A stretch of DNA of 64,000 nucleotides from Flagellimonas pelagia (GTDB lineage: Bacteria; Bacteroidota; Bacteroidia; Flavobacteriales; Flavobacteriaceae): contig NZ_QXFI01000026.1 of assembly GCF_003584135.1 (NCBI RefSeq), forward strand, positions 124,001 through 188,000, in the 5' to 3' direction. The position numbers were made by a program, and so were the translations under genes. Shown piece after piece: positions 17,376 through 25,812 of this stretch (positions are counted from its first letter, which is position 1; every line of letters starts with the position of its first letter). The notes beneath the pieces were generated by a model. That model saw only the letters and a list, made by a program, of their open reading frames with translations. It searched no databases and was not told the origin of the DNA.

Positions 17376-17911
17376 TCTTCTTTGGCTACAAAACGTTCAT
17401 CCACAGGCATCACAGTGCCGCACTTGTCGCAGGTGCGGAGTTCTTCCGACCCATAAAAATGTTTAAAATGGCCCAAAAAGTCCTTTTCGATATCGTTCAG
17501 GGGAAAATAGACCTCGTAAAGTTTATGATTACAGTTATCGCAGAACCAGAGCAAGCCATCTTTGGCATCAAGTTCTACCCTTTTCCGTTCCACAACCAGT
17601 CCGATGGAACCTTCCTGGCGTGCTGGGGAATGGGGTACTTTGGCGGGATGTAGGTACATATCCCCGGGCCCCAGTTTCATGGTTTTCTTCTGCCCGTCTT
17701 CTTGGATATGCACTTCAATATGGCCTTCCAGTTGATAAAAGAGTTCCTCCGTTTCGTTATAGTGATAATCCTTTCGGGCATTGGGGCCGGCAACGATCAT
17801 TACGATATAGTCATCCGATTCTTTATAAAGATTTCTGTTGCCCACGGGAGGTTTAAGGGTGTCCCGGTTTTCCTCTATCCATTTATTCAAGTTGAATGGG
17901 GCCTGTATCAT
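17372..17911 (-). CDS. nbaC: 3-hydroxyanthranilate 3,4-dioxygenase
   Basis: A 179-residue cupin dioxygenase of the bacterial HAAO type. Catalytic iron ligands H50, E56 (HYNETEE) and H94 (KVPHSP) match the family. A C-terminal rubredoxin-like iron site is present with C124/C127 (CDNC) and C161/C164 (CDKC). It cleaves 3-hydroxyanthranilate to 2-amino-3-carboxymuconate semialdehyde, the precursor of quinolinate and NAD or of full tryptophan breakdown. A tryptophan 2,3-dioxygenase gene is about 40 kb away in the same window. A near -7 box (TACCTTTC, 17927-17934 minus) lies just upstream. Confidence 0.95.
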   Translation of the reverse strand: MIQAPFNLNKWIEENRDTLKPPVGNRNLYKESDDYIVMIVAGPNARKDYHYNETEELFYQLEGHIEVHIQEDGQKKTMKLGPGDMYLHPAKVPHSPARQEGSIGLVVERKRVELDAKDGLLWFCDNCNHKLYEVYFPLNDIEKDFLGHFKHFYGSEELRTCDKCGTVMPVDERFVAKEE

Positions 17912-17966
17912 AGTCTAAGATTTTACGAAAGGTAAAAAAAACCTAGGTGGCAGCATAGCATACAAC

Positions 17967-17991
17967 AAAAAAAGCCTGCAATTTTGCAGGC
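17967..17991 (-). terminator. Terminator of the CAP lipoprotein gene
   Basis: A perfect 7-bp stem GCCTGCA/TGCAGGC (17974-17980 with 17985-17991) with a 4-nt loop, followed on the minus strand by seven T. It lies just downstream of the CAP gene stop at 18018 and insulates the HAAO gene. Confidence 0.8.
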
Positions 17992-18017
17992 CTCTTTTCA
18001 TAAATATTTTGGTTTGA

Positions 18018-18527
18018 TTATTCCACTTTTATGAAAATCTGGGTAAAGTAGGGCCTACCTTCCTTGTCCAACTCAACGCTGAGGGTAGTATGGGTATAAT
18101 CCCCTTCCATGGCTGCTTTGTGTGATGAACTATTGAGCCAACCCTCCAAGGTTTTTTCGGCAGTGGTGTAATAGCGTGCCACATTTTCTGAAATGCTCAC
18201 TGCATTAGTCACCTCTGCAATTTTGGTTGCCCTATTTTCAAAGTTATCGTGGCTCAAAGAGTTTTTGGAAATCATATAATCGTTGTGCTCTTCAGCATAT
18301 TTATAGGAAACGGTGCTGTTCTCCAATGCATTCAATCCGATATCTGAGCGATGCTGGTTCACCAAAGCCAACAAATCTGTTTCCATGGCCACAGGATCAA
18401 TGGTTACTTTATCGTTGCCCAAGGTAGCCTCGGTATACTGTTCTTCTTCTTGGGTGGATGTTGTGCTGCATTCGCTTAAAGTAAACAAGAGCACTATGAC
18501 CAATACTATGCCATATACTTTTTTCAT
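18018..18527 (-). CDS. CAP/SCP domain lipoprotein
   Basis: A 169-residue secreted protein. The signal peptide ends in the lipobox LSEC (Cys20), then a linker and a CAP (cysteine-rich secretory protein / PR-1) domain at about 48-165: LLALVNQHRSDIG, SHDNFENRA, SENVARYY and WLNSSSHKAAME are the conserved blocks. It is probably attached to the outer or inner membrane surface. Bacterial CAP proteins have varied and mostly unknown roles. It is a single-gene unit with its own terminator; the 183-nt gap upstream shows no further gene. Confidence 0.88.
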   Translation of the reverse strand: MKKVYGIVLVIVLLFTLSECSTTSTQEEEQYTEATLGNDKVTIDPVAMETDLLALVNQHRSDIGLNALENSTVSYKYAEEHNDYMISKNSLSHDNFENRATKIAEVTNAVSISENVARYYTTAEKTLEGWLNSSSHKAAMEGDYTHTTLSVELDKEGRPYFTQIFIKVE

Positions 18528-18710
18528 TTTCGGGGTGTTTTCGGGGGTGTTCTGAACTCCCTAGTGTTCTGGTTGCTAATCTAATGGACTGTGCGGGCAT
18601 TACCATAAAATATCCGCATAAAGGCAATTTCTTACGTTGAATTGCACTAACTGAATTCTACCCTTGCAAGTTGTCGAAAAATCTTGCTTTTTGTCTTTTG
18701 GTATTGCTTG

Positions 18711-19244
18711 CTAGATGACTTCTTGGTTCACCTCAACTTTCTCCTCTGGTTCGGCTTCATCATCGTCATCCAAAACCAATGAGAAAACAAAGGCACCTAT
18801 ATCCCTTACAGGTTGGTAAAACACGGAGTTCTCTCTGGTCTCTTCCTTGATCATGTTCATGGGACCCGCAAGTTTCTCCAAGAAAATGAGCAGCGCGCCC
18901 AAGATGACGGCCACTTTCAACATACCGAAAAGTCCACCGGCAATCTTGTTCAATAGCCCCAACATGGCAAAATCGGCAATTTTGGTCAAGAACTTTCCTG
19001 CGAGGTTCACCACAATGATGATGGCAAAAAAAGTGATGAGAAAAGCGGCCAGTTTCAGGTACTGCTCACTCCAATCGAACCGTTCGGCCAAATATGCACC
19101 GGTAATGTGCGAAAAGTGGATGGCCCCGTAAATTCCTGCAATAAGGGCCACCAAGGAAGCCACTTCCACAAAAAGTCCGTTCTTAAGGCCCTTGTACAGG
19201 CCCCAGACCAACAATATTCCGATGACGATATCAAAAAAGCTCAT
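18711..19244 (-). CDS. CvpA family membrane protein
   Basis: A 177-residue protein with four predicted transmembrane helices and the CvpA layout: FFDIVIGILLVWGLYKGLKNG at the start, then VEVASLVALIAGIYGA, and a Gly-rich third segment (NKIAGGLFGMLKV). The C-terminal tail is acidic. In enterobacteria CvpA is needed for colicin V production and for bile or envelope stress tolerance. The role here is unknown. A perfect -7 box sits in the 60-nt divergent region. Confidence 0.88.
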   Translation of the reverse strand: MSFFDIVIGILLVWGLYKGLKNGLFVEVASLVALIAGIYGAIHFSHITGAYLAERFDWSEQYLKLAAFLITFFAIIIVVNLAGKFLTKIADFAMLGLLNKIAGGLFGMLKVAVILGALLIFLEKLAGPMNMIKEETRENSVFYQPVRDIGAFVFSLVLDDDDEAEPEEKVEVNQEVI

Positions 19245-19257
19245 AGGCAGGTTTTAA

Positions 19258-19265
19258 CAAATATA
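19258..19265 (-). promoter_or_regulatory. -7 box of the cvpA-like gene
   Basis: Minus-strand TATATTTG is a perfect TAnnTTTG, 13 nt before the ATG. It faces the TACCTTTG box of the divergent gene only 13 bp away, so the two promoters must compete for or share polymerase contact. Confidence 0.55.
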
Positions 19266-19278
19266 GAATATTGATTTG

Positions 19279-19286
19279 TACCTTTG
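19279..19286 (+). promoter_or_regulatory. -7 box of the 19.3-kb operon
   Basis: TACCTTTG is a perfect TAnnTTTG. A possible TTG start codon at 19284 lies inside this box and so cannot be translated from a message made here. This supports the ATG at 19305. Confidence 0.6.
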
Positions 19287-19304
19287 GATTTCTTACAAAA
19301 ACTT

Positions 19305-19661
19305 ATGTCCAGAGACGAAAAATTAAGGGAACGCTGGGATGATTTGGTGGTAAAACTGTCCGCTCAGTTTTCCGATGGGGATCCCTTGGAGTTGGACGGC
19401 ATCATCTATCTAGTAGGTGTGCAGGAACTGGGAAATTACCATCGCAGTTTCAAAAAAGATGAAAAGGTGAACTTGATGCACATTGCCATTTGTAGGTTGT
19501 TGGAACCTTATGGGTACTATGATTTCGAATTTTTTGATGACGAAGGTTGGCCCCATTACAAAGTAAAGGAGCAATTGCCACCTTTAAAGGCCGGGGAACA
19601 GACTGTACTAATGAAAGAGGCGCTTGTCAACTATTTCCTTGAAAAAGAATACATCATATAA
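19305..19661 (+). CDS. Conserved hypothetical protein
   Basis: A 118-residue soluble, acidic protein. I do not recognise a named domain. It reads as a compact alpha/beta protein with a conserved-looking middle (DGIIYLVGVQELG, VNLMHIAICRLLEPYGYYDF) and a helical end. Homologues appear to be restricted to Flavobacteriia (recollection, not tested). It precedes the ABM protein with a stop/start overlap and then glpD after 3 nt, so it is the first gene of a three-gene operon. The start was set by the -7 box position. Confidence 0.75.
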   Translation: MSRDEKLRERWDDLVVKLSAQFSDGDPLELDGIIYLVGVQELGNYHRSFKKDEKVNLMHIAICRLLEPYGYYDFEFFDDEGWPHYKVKEQLPPLKAGEQTVLMKEALVNYFLEKEYII

Positions 19662-19969
19662 TGGAACTGCAAAAACCCTATTACGCCATTATTTTTACTA
19701 GCTTACGTACCGAGGGAGACCAAGGTTATGCCCAAATGGGTGCCGAAATGGAAGAACTGGCCCGGCAACAACCCGGTTTTTTGGATGTTGAAAGTGCCCG
19801 TGACGGACTTGGGATTACCGTGAGCTATTGGGAAAGTTTGGAAGCCATTGCCAATTGGAAGGCGAACATGGACCACAGGCAGGCCCAAAAAAATGGAATA
19901 AAAAAATGGTATTCCTGGTACAAGGTGAGGATTTGCCGTGTGGAAAGGGAATACGAATTCAATAAATAA
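19661..19969 (+). CDS. Antibiotic biosynthesis monooxygenase (ABM) domain protein
   Basis: A 102-residue ferredoxin-like dimeric alpha/beta-barrel protein. ABM pattern: YYAIIFTSLR at the start, then QPGFLDVESARDGLGITVSYW and a His-rich helix near MDHRQAQ. Members range from quinone-forming monooxygenases to heme-degrading or purely structural proteins; the substrate cannot be read. Its start overlaps the previous stop, and glpD follows 3 nt later. Confidence 0.88.
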   Translation: MELQKPYYAIIFTSLRTEGDQGYAQMGAEMEELARQQPGFLDVESARDGLGITVSYWESLEAIANWKANMDHRQAQKNGIKKWYSWYKVRICRVEREYEFNK

Positions 19970-19972
19970 TCT

Positions 19973-21640
19973 ATGAGCCAGGACATTGCTTTTTCCAACA
20001 TTGGCCGAAAAGAAAAACTTCAAAAAATAGCCACCGACACGTATGATCTTATTGTGGTGGGAGGCGGAATAACCGGTGCGGGAATAGCTTTGGACGCCTC
20101 TTCGCGAGGATTGAAAGTCCTCTTGTTGGAAAAGAACGATTTTGCATCGGGGACCAGTAGCAAATCCACTAAGTTGATCCACGGTGGCTTGCGGTATTTG
20201 AAGCAGTTCGACTTTTGGTTGGTGAAGGAAGTAGGTTCCGAAAGGGCCATTGTGCACAAACTGGCTCCCCATTTGGTCATTCCCGAAAAAATGTTGCTCC
20301 CCTTGATCGAAGGGGGTTCCTATGGCAAATGGCTTACCTCCATCGGGTTGAAGGTGTACGATATTTTAGCCCAGGTCACCGGGGATGATAAAAGACAAAT
20401 GTTGGAGAAAAAGGAGGCCATGAAATTGGAACCTCTTTTGCCCAAAAAGATATTGAACGGTGCAGGCTACTATGCCGAATACCGAACCGATGATGCCAGG
20501 CTAACGTTGGAGAACGTCAAGACCAGTCTAAAATTTGGCACCCAAGCCCTTAACTATGCAAAGGTCACCGATTTCGTGTATGAAAACGAACAAGTGGCTG
20601 GCGTTATTTTCAAGGATGAGGTTTTTAGGGAGGAATACAGTGTTTCTTCCACCTATGTGATCAATGCGGCTGGGCCTTGGGTAGATGAACTTCGAAGCGT
20701 GAACCATTCCAAAAAGGGAAAACGTTTGCATTTGACCAAAGGGGTGCATTTGGTGTTTCCAAAGGAAAAACTGCCCGTACAACAATCCGTTTATTTTGAC
20801 ATTCCTGATGGCCGGATGATGTTCGCCATTCCCCGTGGCAAGGTCACCTACATTGGCACAACCGATACCAATTACAATGCTGATAAGGACCATGTAACCA
20901 CCGATATTGCCGATGCCATTTACTTGATTACAGCGGTAAACCATATGTTCCCAGATATCCATTTGGAGCTGGACGACATTGTTTCCTCCTGGGCCGGATT
21001 ACGTCCGTTGATCCACGAAGAGGGCAAATCCGCTTCGGAACTTTCGCGTAAGGATGAAATCTTCACTTCGGATACCGGATTGATCAGTATTGCCGGAGGA
21101 AAACTGACAGGCTACCGAAAAATGGCGGAACGAACGGTTAACCGCATCGCCAAACATATGGAAGAGGACCATGACCGAAAACTGGAACCTTGCACCACGG
21201 ACAAAATTCCGCTTTGTGGAAGTGATTTTAAAAAGTACAAACACGTAAAAAAATACATTGCCACGGTTTTTGATAGGCTGCATGACAATGGCTTTACGGA
21301 ATACGACGCTTGGTACTTGGTGACTACGTATGGCAAGCAGACCGAGACCATTTTGGAACTGTATGCCCAAATCAAGGCGGAAAATCTACAGGAAAGAATG
21401 ATCCGTGCCGAAGCCCAGTTTACCATTGCCCATGAGATGGCCTTGAACCCTCTGGACTTTTTCATAAGAAGAACAGGCAGACTTTATTTTGATATTGATA
21501 GTGTCCGGAACTTTATGGAACCCATTTTTGATGAATTCCAAAAGGCGTTTGGTTACACTTTGGAGGAAATGGATGCGTTCAAAAAAGAGTTGGAAGAAGA
21601 ACTGGAAGATCATTCCAATTTTTCGTTGGATAGAGCCTAA
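19973..21640 (+). CDS. glpD: Glycerol-3-phosphate dehydrogenase/oxidase (FAD)
   Basis: A 555-residue FAD enzyme with the dinucleotide-binding motif GGGITGAG (30-37), the FASGTSSKSTKLIHGGLRYL signature near 63-82, and a C-terminal domain ending in acidic helices. It oxidises sn-glycerol-3-phosphate to dihydroxyacetone phosphate at the membrane and passes electrons to quinone, or to O2 in the oxidase type. It is convergent with gpsA, which runs the reverse reaction with NAD(P)H. Their stop codons share the tetranucleotide CTAA. Confidence 0.95.
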   Translation: MSQDIAFSNIGRKEKLQKIATDTYDLIVVGGGITGAGIALDASSRGLKVLLLEKNDFASGTSSKSTKLIHGGLRYLKQFDFWLVKEVGSERAIVHKLAPHLVIPEKMLLPLIEGGSYGKWLTSIGLKVYDILAQVTGDDKRQMLEKKEAMKLEPLLPKKILNGAGYYAEYRTDDARLTLENVKTSLKFGTQALNYAKVTDFVYENEQVAGVIFKDEVFREEYSVSSTYVINAAGPWVDELRSVNHSKKGKRLHLTKGVHLVFPKEKLPVQQSVYFDIPDGRMMFAIPRGKVTYIGTTDTNYNADKDHVTTDIADAIYLITAVNHMFPDIHLELDDIVSSWAGLRPLIHEEGKSASELSRKDEIFTSDTGLISIAGGKLTGYRKMAERTVNRIAKHMEEDHDRKLEPCTTDKIPLCGSDFKKYKHVKKYIATVFDRLHDNGFTEYDAWYLVTTYGKQTETILELYAQIKAENLQERMIRAEAQFTIAHEMALNPLDFFIRRTGRLYFDIDSVRNFMEPIFDEFQKAFGYTLEEMDAFKKELEEELEDHSNFSLDRA

Positions 21641-22638
21641 TCCAACTTCTCCGTCAGCTTTTCAAAAACCTTTTTGGGATCCTTGTTTTTGTATAGGATT
21701 TGGTACACCGCATTGATGATGGGTGTCTTGGATTTCTTCTCCAATTTTTCCATCAATAAGTGGGCGCTTTTGGTGGCATAATATCCTTCGGCCACCATGT
21801 TCATCTCCATCATGGCGCTTTTTACGGTATAACCCTTGCCGATCATATTGCCGAACATGCGGTTTCTACTAAAAACGGAATAGCCTGTTACCAAAAGGTC
21901 TCCCAAATAGGCAGAGGCATTGATGTTGCGTTTCATTTTGTAGACTTTGTCTATAAAACGTTTCATCTCCCGAATAGCATTGCTCATAAGCACACTTTGA
22001 AAATTGTCGCCATAACCTAAACCGTGGGCAATCCCTGCAGCAATGGCATAAATGTTCTTCAGCATGGCGGCATACTCGGTTCCGATGATGTCGTCAGAAA
22101 TTTTGGTGCGGATGTATTCGCTCTTTAAATGTTGGGCAACCATTTTGGCCTTTTCGGCATCGGCACAGGCTATGGTCAAATAGGATAAACGCTCCAAGGC
22201 CACCTCTTCAGCATGGCAGGGTCCTGTGAGTACCCCGATGTTCTCAAAGGGGATGTTGTACTTTTCATGAAAATGCTCCCCCACGATCAACCCACTTTCG
22301 GGGACAATCCCTTTGATGGCTGAAAATATGACCTTATGCTTCAAAGAAGCCGTCAATTTTTGAAGTTCGCCCTCCAAAAAAGCGGAAGGGATGGCAAAGA
22401 TCAACACATCACTGGCTTCCACAATTTCATTGATGTCATGACTCAAATGAAGTTGTTCCACCTCAAATTCCACCGAACTCAAATAATTGGGGTTATGCCC
22501 CTCTTTAATGATGTGCCTGATGGCCGAATCACTCCGCATATACCACCCAACACGGTCCCCGTTTTCCGTCAACATTTTTACAATGGCCGTTCCCCAGCTC
22601 CCTCCACCAAAAACACCGAATCGTAGTTTGTCTTGCAT
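21637..22638 (-). CDS. gpsA: NAD(P)H-dependent glycerol-3-phosphate dehydrogenase
   Basis: A 333-residue soluble enzyme. Nucleotide-binding GVFGGGSWGTA at 8-18, SAIKGIVPESG and LTGPCHAEEVA blocks, and catalytic Lys in AAMLKNIYAIAAG. It makes sn-glycerol-3-phosphate from dihydroxyacetone phosphate for phospholipid synthesis. The next-door convergent glpD degrades the same compound; overlapping 3' ends could give mutual antisense interference (inference). Confidence 0.95.
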   Translation of the reverse strand: MQDKLRFGVFGGGSWGTAIVKMLTENGDRVGWYMRSDSAIRHIIKEGHNPNYLSSVEFEVEQLHLSHDINEIVEASDVLIFAIPSAFLEGELQKLTASLKHKVIFSAIKGIVPESGLIVGEHFHEKYNIPFENIGVLTGPCHAEEVALERLSYLTIACADAEKAKMVAQHLKSEYIRTKISDDIIGTEYAAMLKNIYAIAAGIAHGLGYGDNFQSVLMSNAIREMKRFIDKVYKMKRNINASAYLGDLLVTGYSVFSRNRMFGNMIGKGYTVKSAMMEMNMVAEGYYATKSAHLLMEKLEKKSKTPIINAVYQILYKNKDPKKVFEKLTEKLD

Positions 22639-22762
22639 GCAACCAAATTAGGCTGTAAAGCTAAAAAATAAAATCATGGCTTCATTATCAATTGATTATC
22701 AAATAGTTAAAAATTTTGGCACGGTGCTTGGTTTACATGAGGTGAACTTTAAAGCCTCGATT

Positions 22763-23680
22763 ATGAAAAATGGAAAACTACTCTTTGGAATTTTAATGAT
22801 AGGCCTTTTGGCCAGTTCGTGCTACACCGAGGTCATCGTGGACGATGGATATATTGAAGAATCACCCATCAACACCGCCTTGGTTTTGGAATCCTATGAT
22901 CTGTGGTATATCGATATCAATGCCACCAAAGGAAACGGGGAAGTTCCTTTCCTGCAACGGGCCTTTACCATTTCCTTTGATAGGGGAATCGTGTATGCCA
23001 ACAACAATTTGGTGGGAATCGGTAAAACCGGAAATGGATTGGGTATCGATGTGGGAACCTACGGAACCTTCGTTGGACAAGTTGAGGTGGACCATGATGT
23101 GGACGGACTATGGCTCCTTGATGTATATGCCGTGAACAACAACACCTTGGAATTATACGATGCCAGGAGCAAAACTTCCTATATTCTTCGTGGCTTCCAG
23201 AGAAGCACCTTCGATTACGATCAAGTGTTCTATGATAACATCCACTATTTTCTACAGGAATACCAGGTTTGGGAGAAAACGTACACCAGTGAAGTTGGTG
23301 CAATCAACGAGTTTGACGAGGAAAATTACCTTCAGTTCTTCTCAGATGGCGGTGGATATTTTAGATCTTCCATTGATGGACAGGGCATCCCGATTTCGAA
23401 CATTCAATGGGACTATGAAGGGGATTACGAAGTGTACGATGTGGCCAACGATGCAGCCCTAAAAACTTTAACACTGGATTATGACTTCCTGGGCAATGAT
23501 TATTTTGAGTTGTACGTTATTAATGACAGTACAATAGAGTTGTACCATGTGTCCAGCGGAACGGTCTATGAGTTTACAGGTAGAGGATACATGCAGTTTT
23601 TGAAATCAGGAGATACGGGCAAAAAACGTTCTAAGATCATTAACCCGACCATGAACGTAACCCGACAACGAGATATGTAA
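22763..23680 (+). CDS. Conserved Flavobacterial lipoprotein, function unknown
   Basis: A 305-residue protein with a lipoprotein signal (LLASSC, Cys near 18) followed by beta-rich, Tyr/Asp/Asn-rich sequence. Two halves look like a repeated lipocalin- or NlpE-like unit, each ending in an ELY(D/H)..S..(S/V)Y pattern (NTLELYDARSKTSYILRG and STIELYHVSSGTVYEFTG). Some database entries for relatives carry a nicotinic acid mononucleotide adenyltransferase name. I see no nucleotidyltransferase motif and treat that name as an error. The start at 22763 gives a normal lipoprotein signal; the longer ORF adds 29 unlikely residues. Confidence 0.8.
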   Translation: MKNGKLLFGILMIGLLASSCYTEVIVDDGYIEESPINTALVLESYDLWYIDINATKGNGEVPFLQRAFTISFDRGIVYANNNLVGIGKTGNGLGIDVGTYGTFVGQVEVDHDVDGLWLLDVYAVNNNTLELYDARSKTSYILRGFQRSTFDYDQVFYDNIHYFLQEYQVWEKTYTSEVGAINEFDEENYLQFFSDGGGYFRSSIDGQGIPISNIQWDYEGDYEVYDVANDAALKTLTLDYDFLGNDYFELYVINDSTIELYHVSSGTVYEFTGRGYMQFLKSGDTGKKRSKIINPTMNVTRQRDM

Positions 23681-23716
23681 GGAAGAACAGAAATGTTCGA
23701 CTATACTAATAGTTTT

Positions 23717-23733
23717 TTTGGTTGGTTATTTAG
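23717..23733 (+). repeat. Shared linker motif, copy 1
   Basis: TTTGGTTGGTTATTTAG, identical over 17 nt to 56339-56355. Both copies stand 5-8 nt before an intrinsic terminator and after small hairpins. It is probably single-stranded in the RNA. Confidence 0.7.
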
Positions 23734-23740
23734 TTAAGTG

Positions 23741-23776
23741 CCGCCCCAAGTATTACTACTTGGGGCGGTTCTTTTT
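23741..23776 (+). terminator. Strong intrinsic terminator
   Basis: A perfect 12-bp stem CCGCCCCAAGTA/TACTTGGGGCGG (23741-23752 with 23757-23768), a TTAC loop, and a T-rich tail. It terminates the lipoprotein gene transcript before the convergent AraC gene. Confidence 0.9.
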
Positions 23777-24659
23777 AGGACTGTTTCTGTTTATAGGTCG
23801 ATGGATTTTCCCCACTGATCTTTTTAAAGGTCCTATTAAAATAGGAAAGGCTCTCAAAACCACATTCGTAACAGGTTTCGGTGATGTTTCTTCCGGCCAA
23901 CAAAAGGCGCTTGGCCTGCGTAATACGGTATTGGTTTAAAAATTGGGTGAACGTACTGCCCGTGTTCTGCTTAAAGTACCTACAAAAAGCCTCCTTGCCC
24001 AAATTTACCTGCTGGGCCATATCGTCCAATTCAATTTTTTGGGAATAATGTTCATCAATATAGGAATACACCTGCTGCAACCTTTGTTGCTGTTTGTTCG
24101 CCTTATTGTTGATGATGGGGTTGGCATGCAACAATTCAAACTCCTTGCTCTTCGCCAAAATTTTTAGCAATTTCAAGATTTCCAAAAACTGTCCGAACCG
24201 GCTCATGGGCTGTAATTGTTTCATGATCTGCCCGACGGATTTTTTCGTCTCCCCATAAAAGGCAATACCGTGTTGTGATTTTTCCAACAGTTCATAAACA
24301 TCTTCCAATTCCTCGATCTCACTGAAAACTTTTTCCTTAAAAGATGCACTGATGTGCAAAACCTCCTTGTGGTATTCCGTCCGGATGCCATGATCAAAAT
24401 TCAAATGGGGAATGTTGGAACCGATCAGTACGAGGTCACTTCCGGTAAAGTTGGACAAATGATGTCCCACATGACGTTTCCCGTTGGCTCCTTCAATATA
24501 GACCAGTTCAAACTCAGGATGAAAGTGCCAAAAGAACAAATCGTTCAACTTGGGATTGTGCAACAAATGGAAGGAACTCTTATCATTCGGTTGTATGTTT
24601 TCGAGTTGAATTTTCAATTTATTGTCATTTATGTTTTCAATATAAGAAATAAAAGTCAA
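23775..24659 (-). CDS. AraC family transcriptional regulator
   Basis: A 294-residue regulator with an N-terminal cupin-type sensor domain (FFWHFHPEFELVYIEG at about 43-58, GSNIPHLNFDH) and a C-terminal double HTH AraC domain (about 190-290) with LAGRNITETCYECGFESLSY and FNRTFKKISGENPSTYK. It is divergent from the phytanoyl-CoA dioxygenase family gene across about 70 nt, which is its likely target. The sensor domain resembles sugar-responsive AraC members; the ligand is unknown. Confidence 0.93.
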   Translation of the reverse strand: MTFISYIENINDNKLKIQLENIQPNDKSSFHLLHNPKLNDLFFWHFHPEFELVYIEGANGKRHVGHHLSNFTGSDLVLIGSNIPHLNFDHGIRTEYHKEVLHISASFKEKVFSEIEELEDVYELLEKSQHGIAFYGETKKSVGQIMKQLQPMSRFGQFLEILKLLKILAKSKEFELLHANPIINNKANKQQQRLQQVYSYIDEHYSQKIELDDMAQQVNLGKEAFCRYFKQNTGSTFTQFLNQYRITQAKRLLLAGRNITETCYECGFESLSYFNRTFKKISGENPSTYKQKQS

Positions 24660-24711
24660 TAAAGTTCAAATATTGGTCAATGTCACGGTGGAAACCCATA
24701 AACCATCCCCC

Positions 24712-24719
24712 TAGTTTTG
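24712..24719 (+). promoter_or_regulatory. -7 box of the PhyH-family gene
   Basis: TAGTTTTG is a perfect TAnnTTTG, 9 nt before the ATG at 24729. An apparent TTG start at 24717 overlaps it and is therefore unlikely. No standard -33 box is obvious, which fits activation by the divergent AraC protein. Confidence 0.5.
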
Positions 24720-24728
24720 AATAATTCA

Positions 24729-25730
24729 ATGTTGAACCTAAAAAACAGAAACGATATGATGCAACAACAAATGAAGGTGGAAATGGCGAACAAGGCCCAC
24801 GAAAATATTCCGGGCAACCCTTCTACCGCTACCAGTAGTAAGATCAGATTGAACGACCGATCCAACGGAAAACCCTTAAGGGTTTTATCCGAAGAAGATT
24901 GGGCTTTTTGGATAGAGAACGGATACATCGTGATCAAAAATGCAGTGCCGAGAGAACAAGCCCGGGCAACGGCCGATTTTATTTGGGAGTTCGATGAAAA
25001 AGACCCCAACGACCCAGAAACTTGGTATGCCCCTGCCCGTGCCGAAATGAAGATGAAGGAATTGACGGGAACCGGGATGGTGGAAGTCTATAACCATCAA
25101 CATTTGTGGAACAACCGACAGACCCAAAAGGTGTACGATGCCTTTGTGGACATTTGGGGCACCGAAAAATTATGGGTGACCATCGATCGGGCCAATTTGA
25201 ACATTCCCCAACGACCCGGAGAAAATAGAAAAGGGTTCATCCATTGGGATTACGATCCAGAGACCCGGCCCCAAAACGTTCAGGGAGTTTTGGCCTTGGC
25301 CGACCAAACGGATGAAAACATGGGAGGCTTTCAATGTATTCCTTGGTTGTACCGAAATTACGATACCTGGAAACTGACCCAACCCGAAGACCGCGATCAC
25401 TTTCAACCTGACGTTACCGGATTGGAGGATAAAATCGTAAAAGTGAAATTGGAAGCAGGGGACCTTATGATCTTCAACAGTACCCAACCCCACGGCATCC
25501 GTCCGAATAAATCAGGGGACAAAGTGCGCATTGCCCAATACATTTCCATGATGCCTGCCGAGGAGAATAACGACGAAATGCGGCAATGGCGCATCAATTC
25601 TTGGAAGAACCGAATTGCTCCAGAGGGCTACGCCTTTCCAGGGGATCCCAGAAAATGGGAGCAAACCAGGTATGAAACCGCAAAATTAAGTGCGCTTGGC
25701 GAAAAGTTATTGGGTTTGACTAACTGGTAG
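24729..25730 (+). CDS. Phytanoyl-CoA dioxygenase (PhyH) family protein
   Basis: A 333-residue Fe(II)/2-oxoglutarate-dependent oxygenase fold. The HxD metal motif lies in FIHWDYDPETRP and the distal His in NSTQPHGIRPN, followed by an Arg (KVRIAQY) expected to hold 2-oxoglutarate. The fold is normally soluble. The substrate is unknown; the family hydroxylates lipids, small metabolites and natural products. Regulation by the divergent AraC protein suggests a substrate-induced catabolic role. The start was chosen downstream of the -7 box. An ATG ten codons later (MMQQQM) is also possible. Confidence 0.88.
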   Translation: MLNLKNRNDMMQQQMKVEMANKAHENIPGNPSTATSSKIRLNDRSNGKPLRVLSEEDWAFWIENGYIVIKNAVPREQARATADFIWEFDEKDPNDPETWYAPARAEMKMKELTGTGMVEVYNHQHLWNNRQTQKVYDAFVDIWGTEKLWVTIDRANLNIPQRPGENRKGFIHWDYDPETRPQNVQGVLALADQTDENMGGFQCIPWLYRNYDTWKLTQPEDRDHFQPDVTGLEDKIVKVKLEAGDLMIFNSTQPHGIRPNKSGDKVRIAQYISMMPAEENNDEMRQWRINSWKNRIAPEGYAFPGDPRKWEQTRYETAKLSALGEKLLGLTNW

Positions 25731-25784
25731 ATTGTCAAATCCTTAAAAATGGGGAGGCCATTAGGGTCTTCCCTTTAATAACCC

Positions 25785-25792
25785 TATTTTTG
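25785..25792 (+). promoter_or_regulatory. -7 box of the SulP transporter gene
   Basis: TATTTTTG is a perfect TAnnTTTG 20 nt before the ATG. Expected transcription start is near 25799, leaving a leader of about 14 nt. Confidence 0.5.
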
Positions 25793-25812
25793 CCGGCTTC
25801 AAGAACGAAGCC

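Larger units (their letters stand above)
23685..23776 (+). ncRNA. Possible 3'-UTR-derived RNA with shared 17-mer
   Basis: Directly after the lipoprotein stop: a GAACA/TGTTC hairpin with a GAAA loop (23685-23698), an ACTAT/ATAGT hairpin (23700-23713), the U/G-rich 17-mer TTTGGTTGGTTATTTAG (23717-23733), and a strong terminator. The same 17-mer precedes the terminator at 56.36 kb. No separate promoter was found, so this may be only a structured 3' end of the lipoprotein mRNA. Confidence 0.3.

Noticed and set aside
22763-23680. Nicotinic acid mononucleotide adenyltransferase
   Set aside because: Relatives may carry this name in databases, but the sequence is a beta-rich lipoprotein without nucleotidyltransferase motifs.
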